A DNA stretch of 64,000 nucleotides from an uncultured Prevotellaceae bacterium. GTDB lineage: Bacteria; Bacteroidota; Bacteroidia; Bacteroidales; Bacteroidaceae. Made by a program: the position numbers and the translations under genes. This document shows positions 1 through 7,884 of this stretch, piece by piece (position 1 is the first letter of the stretch; each line of letters starts with the position of its first letter). The notes below the pieces were generated by a model. The model was not told the DNA's origin. It saw nothing but the letters and a program-made list of their open reading frames with translations, and searched no databases. Location: the NCBI GenBank assembly GCA_902789415.1, contig CADAOD010000007.1, positions 157,554 through 221,553 on the forward strand, read 5' to 3'.

Positions 1-2
1 TC

Positions 3-104
3 TATAAAGGCAAAGGTACACAAAAGGAGAAACAACGCATCTACGACTTGCTGATGGGTCTGAACGCCTCGCAGAATAATAGTTGGGAACAAATTACCAA
101 ATAG
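3..104 (+). CDS. 3' end of an upstream protein (partial, possibly DUF4835 family)
   Basis: An open frame enters from the left edge and ends at TAG 102-104, giving the last 33 residues (ending SWEQITK). It lies 7 bp before recN on the same strand, so the two are probably cotranscribed. In Bacteroidales recN often follows coaBC and a DUF4835 protein, and the charged tail fits such a protein, but that is inference from gene order. The fragment is too short to identify. Confidence 0.5.
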   Translation, partial: YKGKGTQKEKQRIYDLLMGLNASQNNSWEQITK

Positions 105-111
105 AGTTACT

Positions 112-1770
112 ATGCTTAAGCATTTATATATCAAGAACTTTACGCTGATTGATGAGCTGGATATCTCGCTCTACGAAGGCTTCTCGGTGATTACCGGCGA
201 GACTGGAGCGGGAAAGAGTATTATCCTGGGCGCCATCGCGTTGCTGTTAGGACAGCGTGCCGATTCGAAAACCATCAAACAGGGTGCCGAGAAATGCGTG
301 ATTGAGGCGCATTTCGATTTGTCGCGTTACGGCATGCAGGCATTCTTTGATGAGAACGATATTGAGTACGATGCCGACGACTGTATCATTCGTCGCGAAC
401 TGACGGCTGCCGGTAAGAGTCGTGCATTTATCAACGATACGCCCGTAGCCCTCTCGATGCTCAAGGAGTTAGGCGACCAGCTGGTGGATGTACACTCGCA
501 GCACCAGAACCTGTTGCTGAACAAGCAGGACTTCCAGTTGGAGGTGGTAGATATCATTGCCGACGATGCCGCTCAGTTGACCAAATACCAGCAAACGTAT
601 ACCGCATATCAGGCTGCCGAGAAGGAGCTTGCCGATTTGCAGGCTGCCATCGAGCGCAACCGTGAGAACCGCGATTTCTTGCAGTTCCAATACGAGGAAC
701 TGGAGAACGCGCATCTGATTGAAGGCGAGCAGGAAGAGCTGGAACAGCGCAGCGACACGATGGAGCACTCCGAGGATATCAAGAGTGCTCTCTATACTAC
801 CGACAATGCTCTATCGGCCGAACAGAACGGTGTGATAGAATCGCTTCGTTCGTCGCTCTCGGCCTTGCGTAGCATCGAGGCTGTTTATTCCGAGGTGGGC
901 GATTTGATTCAGCGTATCGATAGCAGCTATATCGACCTGAAGGATGTGGCGCACGAAGTCAGCAACTTGTTAGAGTCGGTTGATTTCGATCCTGCCGAAC
1001 TGGATCAGGTTAACAACCGCTTGGACCGTATCTACGAGTTAGAGAAGAAATATCACGTTGACACTATCGAGGCGCTGATTGAGAAGCGCGACAGTCTGCA
1101 CCAGCAACTGCAGGCCATCGAGAATGGAGATGAGTCGCTCGACGAGGTTAAGGCACGTCTCAGTGCATTGGAGGCCCAGGCCCGTAAAGAGGCTGATGTA
1201 CTTACCAAACTGCGCACCAAGGCTGCCAAAATGATTGAGAACGAGATGCAGAACCGCCTGGTACCATTAGGTATGCCGCATGTACGTTTCAGCATTCAGC
1301 TTACGGCAGTCGAGTTGGGCGTGAATGGTTCCGATAGGGTATCTTTCCTGTTCAGTGCCAACACTTCTACCCCACTCCAGCCTGTTTCACAGGTGGCTTC
1401 GGGTGGCGAGATTGCCCGTGTGATGCTGTCGCTCAAGGCGATGATTAGCGGCGCCGTGAAGCTGCCAACAATTATCTTCGACGAGATTGATACCGGTGTG
1501 AGCGGAAAGACTGCCGAGATGATGGCTCAGATTATGAAAGAGATGGGCAGTCATGGTCGCCAGGTTATCAGCATTACACACCTGCCGCAGATTGCAGCCT
1601 TAGGCTCGGTACATTATAAGGTTGAGAAGAACGAGACCGCCAATGGTACTACCAGTAAGATGCGCCAGCTTGATGCCGACGAACGTGTACGTGAGATTGC
1701 ACAGATGCTGAGTGGTAGCGATGTATCGGAGGCAGCGATCCAGAATGCGAAAGCGCTGCTGAAGAATTAA
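112..1770 (+). CDS. recN: DNA repair protein RecN
   Basis: SMC-like ATPase of double-strand-break repair and recombination, acting on DNA in the cytoplasm. The 552 residues match the family length. Walker A (GETGAGKS) is at residues 29-36. A long glutamate- and leucine-rich coiled-coil region runs from about 150 to 380. The ABC signature (ASGGE) is near 429-433, Walker B (IIFDE) near 454-458, and the SITHLPQIAA motif follows it. The ATG at 112 lies 7 bp after the preceding stop, suggesting an operon. The frame is intact and the assignment is secure. Confidence 0.97.
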   Translation: MLKHLYIKNFTLIDELDISLYEGFSVITGETGAGKSIILGAIALLLGQRADSKTIKQGAEKCVIEAHFDLSRYGMQAFFDENDIEYDADDCIIRRELTAAGKSRAFINDTPVALSMLKELGDQLVDVHSQHQNLLLNKQDFQLEVVDIIADDAAQLTKYQQTYTAYQAAEKELADLQAAIERNRENRDFLQFQYEELENAHLIEGEQEELEQRSDTMEHSEDIKSALYTTDNALSAEQNGVIESLRSSLSALRSIEAVYSEVGDLIQRIDSSYIDLKDVAHEVSNLLESVDFDPAELDQVNNRLDRIYELEKKYHVDTIEALIEKRDSLHQQLQAIENGDESLDEVKARLSALEAQARKEADVLTKLRTKAAKMIENEMQNRLVPLGMPHVRFSIQLTAVELGVNGSDRVSFLFSANTSTPLQPVSQVASGGEIARVMLSLKAMISGAVKLPTIIFDEIDTGVSGKTAEMMAQIMKEMGSHGRQVISITHLPQIAALGSVHYKVEKNETANGTTSKMRQLDADERVREIAQMLSGSDVSEAAIQNAKALLKN

Positions 1771-1772
1771 AA

Positions 1773-1800
1773 ATTGAATATTGAAGATTGAAAATTTAAA
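1773..1800 (+). repeat. Heptamer array (4 x 7 bp) between recN and TPR gene
   Basis: Four consecutive 7-bp units, ATTGAAT, ATTGAAG, ATTGAAA and ATTTAAA, begin 2 bp after the recN stop and fill most of the gap before the next start. The array belongs to the ATTGAAC-like family found at many gene boundaries in this window. Confidence 0.75.
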
Positions 1801-1807
1801 TATTACG

Positions 1808-3469
1808 ATGAAAAAGAAAGTATTATTGATATTACTGGCGGTGATGCCGTTGATGGTTAGTGCTCAGCCCAGCTGGGTAAAGAAAGCCACCAAGTCGGTA
1901 TTCACCCTGAAGACATTTGCCGAGGACGGTTCGCTCATCGGCAGCAGTAACGGATTCTTTACCAGCGCCAATGGCGACGCTGTAAGTAACTATACCCCAT
2001 TCAAGGGTGCTTCGCGAGCTGTGGTTATTGATGCAGCAGGTAAGGAACTGCCCGTAGTAAGCATCGTAGGTGTAAACGATATGTACGATGTAGTAAAGTT
2101 CCGTGTAAACGGTAAAACACAGCCTTTGGCCATCAGTAGCGCTACAGCTACCGTAGGCAGTCAGGCTTGGTTGCTGCCCTACCACGAGGTAAAGAGCGTT
2201 CCAGCTGGAACAGTACGTAAGGCAGAGACCTTCCAAGGCGAGTACAATTACTATACTGTAGCGCTCACCATGCCTGCCAACACCGTTAGCTGTCCGCTCA
2301 TTAACCAGCAGGGCGAGGTTATCGGTTTGATGCAGCAGCCCGCTACCGATAAGGATACACTTAACTATGCCATTAGCGCACGTTTTGCCGATTCGCTTAA
2401 GATTTCTGGCTTCGGCATGAACGAGTCTACCTTGTTGGCAACCAAGATTAAGAAGGAATTGCCCGATGATGTCAAGGAGGCTGTTTTGGCGCTCTATATG
2501 GCACAGTCGCGTCAGGATTCGGCTGCTTATGTAGCTTTGGTCGAGGACTTTATCAAGAAGTTCCCTACTTCATCCGATGGTTATCTGTATCGCGCCCAGC
2601 TGAAGACTGCCGCTCATGATTTTGCCGCTGCCGACAAAGATATGGAGATGGCCATCAAATACGCTCAGCAAAAGGATGATGCGCATTACAATTATGCCCG
2701 CATGATTTACAACAAGATGATATTCCTGGCTGATGTACCTTACGATAAGTGGACATTCGATAAGGCGCTCGACGAGGTCCGAATGGCTAACACCTTTAAC
2801 CCACAGCCCATGTATCGTCAGACCGAGGCTAACATCCTGTTTGCCCAGAAGAAATACGCTGAGGCTTATGACATTTATACTGAGCTTACAAACACCAACC
2901 TGAAGGGTGCCGAGCTTTACTTCAGCGCCGCCCGTTGTAAGGAGATGCTCAAGGATACCACCTCGATGCTGGCTCTGATGGATAGCACCGTAAATACATT
3001 CAGCAAGCCCTATCTCAAGGAGGCTGCCCCCTATCTGTGGGCACGTGCTCAGGCTCGATTGCAGGCCAAGAAGTTCCGCGAGGCTATTAACGATTTGAAC
3101 GATTACGAGGAGCTGATGAAGGCCGAGGTTAACGATAACTTCTACTACATCCGTCATCAGGCCGAAATAGATGGTCGTTTGTACCAGCAGGCGCTCAACG
3201 ATATCACCCGTGCCATCGTGATGAATCCTAAGGAGACATTCTATTATGCCGAGAAGGCCTCGCTCGAAATTCGTGTCGGTCTTTACGACAATGCGATAGC
3301 AACTGCCAAGGAGAGCTTGAGCGTTGATGCTAACGACAGCGACGGCTACCTGTTCTTAGGTGTGGCTCAGTGCCTGAAGGGCAACAAGAAAGAGGGAATA
3401 CAAAACCTGCAGAAAGCCAAGGAAATGGGCAATCTGCAGGCTGATAACTTGATTGAGAAATACAAGTAA
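1808..3469 (+). CDS. Secreted TPR protein with trypsin-like N-terminal region
   Basis: A 553-residue exported protein. I place the start at ATG 1808 because the residues that follow form a clean signal peptide (MKKKVLLILLAVMPLMVSAQ); the upstream TTG at 1781 lies inside a tandem repeat. Residues of about 25-200 resemble a degenerate trypsin-like (DegP-type) fold: VFTLKTFAEDGSLIGSSNGFF, then GSQAWLLPY and a segment where the Ser-containing GxSG loop would sit. No clear catalytic triad is visible. The remainder is tetratricopeptide repeats (YLYRAQLK, LYFSAARCKEML, YLFLGVAQCLKGNKKEGIQ). It is probably a periplasmic scaffold. Its 3' end lies 3 bp from the convergent dnaB end. Confidence 0.75.
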   Translation: MKKKVLLILLAVMPLMVSAQPSWVKKATKSVFTLKTFAEDGSLIGSSNGFFTSANGDAVSNYTPFKGASRAVVIDAAGKELPVVSIVGVNDMYDVVKFRVNGKTQPLAISSATATVGSQAWLLPYHEVKSVPAGTVRKAETFQGEYNYYTVALTMPANTVSCPLINQQGEVIGLMQQPATDKDTLNYAISARFADSLKISGFGMNESTLLATKIKKELPDDVKEAVLALYMAQSRQDSAAYVALVEDFIKKFPTSSDGYLYRAQLKTAAHDFAAADKDMEMAIKYAQQKDDAHYNYARMIYNKMIFLADVPYDKWTFDKALDEVRMANTFNPQPMYRQTEANILFAQKKYAEAYDIYTELTNTNLKGAELYFSAARCKEMLKDTTSMLALMDSTVNTFSKPYLKEAAPYLWARAQARLQAKKFREAINDLNDYEELMKAEVNDNFYYIRHQAEIDGRLYQQALNDITRAIVMNPKETFYYAEKASLEIRVGLYDNAIATAKESLSVDANDSDGYLFLGVAQCLKGNKKEGIQNLQKAKEMGNLQADNLIEKYK

Positions 3470-3472
3470 CCG

Positions 3473-4981
3473 TTAGAAAGGTAACGGTTCGTTTGGATCC
3501 GACGGAGGCAACGGTGGGTTGTCTCCGTTTATTTTTGATCCCAATATCTCGCCGCCTCCCATTGGGGCACGGTTCTCGATAGCTTTATCCTCAGGATTCT
3601 CAAAGCGTGTGTACTCACCACGGAAGGTAAGCAGCACGTCACCCGTAGCACCCTTACGGTGCTTAGCAATAATAATCTGTGCCATGCCGTGCAGGTCGCG
3701 ACCGTTATCATCCTGATAGATATGATAGTACTCCGGACGGTGTACGAACAGTACCATGTCGGCATCCTGCTCGATGGCTCCCGACTCACGCAGGTCGCTC
3801 AGCTGGGGGCGCTTTCCTTCCAATCCCTCACGGCTCTCAACACCACGGTTCAACTGACTCAGCGCCAGGATAGGAATATTCAACTCCTTAGCCAAACCCT
3901 TGAGCGAACGCGAGATGGTTGACACCTCTTCCTGTCGGCTGCTGAATCGCATACCGTTGGCGTTCATCAGCTGCAGGTAGTCAATCATAATCAGCTTTAC
4001 ACCATGCTCACGCACCAGTCGGCGCGCCTTGGTGCGCAACTCGAATACCGAAAGACCTGGGGTATCGTCGATATACAGCGGTGCACCCAGCAGTTTATTA
4101 ATGTTCTTATCCAATCGCTCCCACTCGTCACGTTGCAACTGACCGTTCAGAATCTTCGAACCCTGAATCTCACAGGCGTTAGAGATTAATCGGTTTACCA
4201 GCTGAACGTTCGACATTTCTAACGAGAAGAAGGCCATTGGTGTTCGGGTGTCGGCAGCAATGTTCTTAGCCATTGAGAGGGCAAATGAAGTTTTACCCAT
4301 CGCAGGACGTCCGGCAATAATCACCAAGTCGGAAGCCTGCCAACCACTGGTCAGGTCGTCCAGCTTAAAGTAACCGGTTGAAACACCCGTCAAACCGTCG
4401 GTGTTCTTGGCGGCATCCTGAATACCCTTTACGGCCAGTGAGATAACTGGGTCGATGGATGTATAGTCCTTCTTCATGTTGTGCTGCGACAACTCGAAGA
4501 GCGAACCCTCGGCCTCCTGCATCAGGTCTTCTACATCAATGGTTTCGTCGAAGGCCTTGGTCTGAATCATGCTTGCAAACGAGATGAGCTGACGTGCCAG
4601 CGACTTCTGCGCGATGATGTTGGCATGATACTCGATATTGGCTGAAGAGACAACGTTCGAGCTCAGTTCGGCCACATAACCAGGACCACCTACCTGCTCC
4701 AGATTTCCCGACTTGGCTAATTGTTCGGTAACGGTCAGGATATCCACCGGTTTCTCCTCCATACTCAAGTCGCGTATGGCGGCATAAACCATCTGATTGC
4801 GAGGTTCATAGAAGCTCTCGGGGCGCAGTATCTCGCACACTACCGCATAGGCATCCTTATCAATCATCAGCGCACCCAGCACAGCCTTCTCAATCTCCAA
4901 GGCCTGTGGCTGCAGGTGTCCGTAGGTAGGATCTACGGGCTGGTTACTACTCTTTCTTCGTCTATTTGTTTGTTCTGCCAT
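3473..4981 (-). CDS. dnaB: Replicative DNA helicase DnaB
   Basis: Hexameric 5'-3' helicase of the replication fork, 502 residues. The N-terminal primase-interaction domain starts near residue 20 (PQALEIEKAVLGALMIDKDAY). The RecA-like C-terminal domain has Walker A (AGRPAMGKTS), Walker B (LIMIDYLQLM) and the arginine-finger region near LSQLNRGVESR. The tail is proline- and acid-rich. It follows the TRIC channel gene on the minus strand after a 24-bp gap that holds a heptamer array, so rarA, TRIC and dnaB may form one transcript. No intein is present. Confidence 0.97.
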   Translation of the reverse strand: MAEQTNRRRKSSNQPVDPTYGHLQPQALEIEKAVLGALMIDKDAYAVVCEILRPESFYEPRNQMVYAAIRDLSMEEKPVDILTVTEQLAKSGNLEQVGGPGYVAELSSNVVSSANIEYHANIIAQKSLARQLISFASMIQTKAFDETIDVEDLMQEAEGSLFELSQHNMKKDYTSIDPVISLAVKGIQDAAKNTDGLTGVSTGYFKLDDLTSGWQASDLVIIAGRPAMGKTSFALSMAKNIAADTRTPMAFFSLEMSNVQLVNRLISNACEIQGSKILNGQLQRDEWERLDKNINKLLGAPLYIDDTPGLSVFELRTKARRLVREHGVKLIMIDYLQLMNANGMRFSSRQEEVSTISRSLKGLAKELNIPILALSQLNRGVESREGLEGKRPQLSDLRESGAIEQDADMVLFVHRPEYYHIYQDDNGRDLHGMAQIIIAKHRKGATGDVLLTFRGEYTRFENPEDKAIENRAPMGGGEILGSKINGDNPPLPPSDPNEPLPF

Positions 4982-4988
4982 ATATAAT

Positions 4989-5016
4989 CTCTAAATTCTT
5001 AATTCTTATTTCTCTT
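4989..5016 (-). repeat. Heptamer array (4 x 7 bp) overlapping the end of the TRIC gene
   Basis: On the plus strand the units are CTCTAAA, TTCTTAA, TTCTTAT and TTCTCTT. The array lies between dnaB and the TRIC gene and includes the TRIC stop codon (5006-5008) and its last codons, so repeat sequence sets the C-terminus of that protein. Confidence 0.7.
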
Positions 5017-5626
5017 TTAATACGGGGAGCGAAAGGTGATAGCGTACGGCCAGGAAGCGAATCAGACAGGTAACTAAAAAGCTTACCACAGCGCTAATTT
5101 CGGCTGCAACGCCTAGTTCGGCTAAGCCCCAATAGGCTACGCCGCCTACCACACATGCCATTGCATATATCTCCTTATGGAATATCACAGGCTCATTGTT
5201 CAGCAACACATCGCGGATCACGCCACCGGCCGAACCGGTAATGCAGCCCATGATGATAGCTACCCAGAATGGTTGGTCGAAAGCTAAACTCTTCTGGATG
5301 CCGGCGATGGTGAAGAGCGCCAAACCCAAGGTGTCGAACACAAACCACGCGTTCTTCAGCGGTTCCATCCATTTGCCGAACAGCACCACCGTGAGCAAGG
5401 CTACTGCGGTACATATCAGATAGATAGAGTTTGTCATCCAGAATGGTGTGGTGCCTAACATCACATCGCGAATGGTACCTCCACCAATAGCCACAGCCAC
5501 ACCACACACATAGCCGCCAAACCAGTCGAACCGCTTAGCTGCTGCATGCCTGATGCCGGATATTGCAAAGGCAAATGTGCCTAATAACTCTATTAACTTG
5601 ATAATCAATTCCTGATCCATATTCAT
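5006..5626 (-). CDS. TRIC-type (UPF0126) cation channel protein
   Basis: A 206-residue membrane protein of the bacterial TRIC/UPF0126 (YadS/YicG) family, trimeric intracellular-type cation channels. Seven hydrophobic segments are visible. The two internally repeated glycine-rich signatures are present: GGGTIRDVMLG near residues 49-59 and GGVIRDVLL in the second half. The KEIYA motif typical of the family follows. The start codon lies 1 bp downstream of the rarA stop, so the genes are cotranscribed. The C-terminus is basic and ends inside a heptamer array. Confidence 0.88.
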   Translation of the reverse strand: MNMDQELIIKLIELLGTFAFAISGIRHAAAKRFDWFGGYVCGVAVAIGGGTIRDVMLGTTPFWMTNSIYLICTAVALLTVVLFGKWMEPLKNAWFVFDTLGLALFTIAGIQKSLAFDQPFWVAIIMGCITGSAGGVIRDVLLNNEPVIFHKEIYAMACVVGGVAYWGLAELGVAAEISAVVSFLVTCLIRFLAVRYHLSLPVLKEK

Positions 5627-5627
5627 T

Positions 5628-6902
5628 TTAGTCTTCGTATCTTTTTCCCCAATAGTTCACCATGCGTTGGTATAATTTCTCTTCGGTAGGATTATGCTGC
5701 CCGTGCCAGATGCGTTCGTTTTGTAGTGCATCAGGCATATATTGCTGTGGCGTGAAATGCCCCGCAAAGTCGTGCGGATACTTATAACCATCGTGATAGC
5801 CTAACTCCTTCATCAACTGCGTGGGCGCATTACGTATGGGTAGCGGCACTGGCTGATTACCTGTACGGCGCACCAAGTCTAATGCGGCATCCACTCCCAA
5901 GTACGCGCTGTTGCTCTTAGGCGATGTGGCCAGATATACCGTGGCCTCTGCCAAAGGAATGCGTCCCTCGGGCCAACCTATCTTCATCACCGCATCAAAC
6001 GCGGCATTAGCCAACAGCAAGGCATTTGGATTGGCTAAGCCGATATCCTCCGAGGCGCTGATTACCAGTCGGCGGGCTATAAACTGTGGGTCTTCGCCGC
6101 CCTCAATCATACGTGCCAGCCAATACAAGGCGGCATCAGGATCGGAACCTCGGATACTCTTGATAAAAGCCGAGATGATATCGTAGTGCATCTCGCCGTC
6201 CTTATCGTAGGCCAAGGGGTTCTGCTGCAATCGATTTACCACCTTTTCATCGGTGATGATAACTTCATCTCCTGCTTCAGCCTCTACTACCAACTCTAAG
6301 ATATTCAGTAGCTTACGTGCATCGCCTCCGCTATATCTCAGCATGGCGCTTGTTTCCTGTAGTACGATGTTCCGCTCCTTCAGGATGCTGTCGGTATGGA
6401 TGGCGCGCTCAAGCAGTTTCAGCAGATCATCCTTCTGTAGCGATTTAAGCACATAGAGTTGACAACGCGACAGCAACGGACGTATCACCTCGAACGATGG
6501 GTTCTCGGTGGTGGCGCCAATCAGGGTAACGATACCCTTCTCAACAGCCCCCAACAGCGAGTCCTGCTGCGACTTTGAAAAGCGGTGTATCTCGTCTATA
6601 AATAATATAGGTGATGCCTCGTTAAAGAATCGGCCATGCTGTGCCCGTTCGATAACCTCGCGCACATCCTTCACACCACTCGTTACAGCCGAGAGCGTGT
6701 AAAAAGGTGTTTCTAACTTGTGGGCTATAATCTGAGCCAGGGTTGTTTTACCCACTCCCGGAGGTCCCCAAAGTATAAACGAGGGTATGCGTCCTGCGTC
6801 AATCATCTTACGCAGAACAGCTCCTTCACCCACCAGATGTTCTTGTCCGATATACTCATCTAAAGTGCGTGGACGCAGTCTTTCAGCTAACGGTTGTGCC
6901 AT
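5628..6902 (-). CDS. rarA: Replication-associated recombination protein RarA (MgsA)
   Basis: AAA+ ATPase related to clamp loaders that acts at stalled forks, 424 residues. Walker A (GPPGVGKT), Walker B (LFIDEIHRF), sensor 1 (GATTENPSF) and the C-terminal tetramerisation region (YLGVDAALDLV, ending near YKYPHDF) are all visible. I choose ATG 6902 over the TTG at 6914, because a -7 promoter box at 6912-6919 places transcription initiation only a few bases before the ATG. It leads a minus-strand operon with the TRIC gene and probably dnaB. Confidence 0.95.
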   Translation of the reverse strand: MAQPLAERLRPRTLDEYIGQEHLVGEGAVLRKMIDAGRIPSFILWGPPGVGKTTLAQIIAHKLETPFYTLSAVTSGVKDVREVIERAQHGRFFNEASPILFIDEIHRFSKSQQDSLLGAVEKGIVTLIGATTENPSFEVIRPLLSRCQLYVLKSLQKDDLLKLLERAIHTDSILKERNIVLQETSAMLRYSGGDARKLLNILELVVEAEAGDEVIITDEKVVNRLQQNPLAYDKDGEMHYDIISAFIKSIRGSDPDAALYWLARMIEGGEDPQFIARRLVISASEDIGLANPNALLLANAAFDAVMKIGWPEGRIPLAEATVYLATSPKSNSAYLGVDAALDLVRRTGNQPVPLPIRNAPTQLMKELGYHDGYKYPHDFAGHFTPQQYMPDALQNERIWHGQHNPTEEKLYQRMVNYWGKRYED

Positions 6903-6911
6903 ATTCGGGCA

Positions 6912-6919
6912 CAAAGTTA
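6912..6919 (-). promoter_or_regulatory. -7 promoter box of rarA
   Basis: TAACTTTG on the minus strand fits the Bacteroidota -7 consensus TAnnTTTG. It ends 9 nt before the rarA ATG, so the mRNA probably has almost no leader. Confidence 0.65.
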
Positions 6920-6982
6920 CGCTAAATTGCGATAATTACAAAAAAATATAGCCAAAAACTTGCGAATAAAAAATAAAGTGGT

Positions 6983-6990
6983 TACATTTG
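6983..6990 (+). promoter_or_regulatory. -7 promoter box upstream of the acidic-tail protein
   Basis: TACATTTG matches TAnnTTTG, 21 nt before the ATG at 7012. hppA and the M15 peptidase downstream may share this promoter, as I see no other box before them. Confidence 0.6.
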
Positions 6991-7011
6991 CACAAAAATT
7001 AGTAGATTATT

Positions 7012-7836
7012 ATGGCAAGAACAAAACAACAACTACCGGAAAGTAATCCGTCATTATCAATTAAGAGTGTAACAAAGAGTAGTGTTTGGGACATCCAGGA
7101 GAACGATGTGTTCCGTATGTGGGAAGCCGCTTGCAAGGATGCCGAAGTAAAGGAAAATGTAAAGCACTACATTCAGATTTTTAAGAGCGCCTTCTTTATC
7201 GAGGACCTTCGCGAGGATTCTGCCCCTATCCGCAAGAGTTTCGAGGCTCGTGGCTATAAAGTAGGTACCATCAAGTTCGATGATAACATGAAATTCATCT
7301 GGGCCATCAAAAAGCGCCCCATCAGTCGTGTTACCGATTTGACTTACGAGAATATCCGTCACATCTCAGCAACCCAGTTGCTCGAGGTTATCGATCGCAA
7401 CTTTGGTGGCGGTTGGGATTCGCTCTCACAGTCGATCCAGGACATCATCCAGAGTGGTTTCGATATCTCTACCACTACCCTGCCTAAGGACCGCTTGCAC
7501 AAGAAGGGCGGCATGTACGATAAGAAGGTAGAGGATGGCTACGAGGTACTCGAGGTAGCAAAAGGTGGCTGGGTTGAGGCTATCTTTGCTAAGCTGAAGC
7601 CCGAGGAGGTTAAGCTGCGCATGCAGTTGCGTAGTGGCGACGATGATGACTTTGATGAGGACGACGACTCTGACGTAATCGTTGAGGACAACTACAGCTC
7701 GCACGATGAGGAAGACGAGGAGGTAGATGAACCAAACGATGAGGACATCAACGAGGATAACTACTCGACCATGATGGACCTTGGCGACGACTCTGACGAG
7801 GAGAACTCTGAACTCATCGACTTCGCTGAGGAGTAA
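7012..7836 (+). CDS. Conserved-looking hypothetical protein with acidic tail
   Basis: A 274-residue cytoplasmic protein that I do not recognise. Residues 1-200 look globular and mixed (MARTKQQ start, basic stretch, WDIQENDVFRMWEAACKDAEVKENVKHYIQIFK, then a KKGGMYDKK loop). From about residue 210 the chain becomes almost entirely Asp/Glu (DDDDFDEDDDSD and similar). There is no signal peptide or membrane segment. It starts 21 nt after a good -7 box and lies 48 bp upstream of hppA on the same strand. Acidic tails often mediate binding to basic partners or metal ions, but no function can be assigned here. Confidence 0.8.
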   Translation: MARTKQQLPESNPSLSIKSVTKSSVWDIQENDVFRMWEAACKDAEVKENVKHYIQIFKSAFFIEDLREDSAPIRKSFEARGYKVGTIKFDDNMKFIWAIKKRPISRVTDLTYENIRHISATQLLEVIDRNFGGGWDSLSQSIQDIIQSGFDISTTTLPKDRLHKKGGMYDKKVEDGYEVLEVAKGGWVEAIFAKLKPEEVKLRMQLRSGDDDDFDEDDDSDVIVEDNYSSHDEEDEEVDEPNDEDINEDNYSTMMDLGDDSDEENSELIDFAEE

Positions 7837-7884
7837 GTGCGCGTTCACTAACAAAACAACTATCCAATAAAACTAAGACCTATT

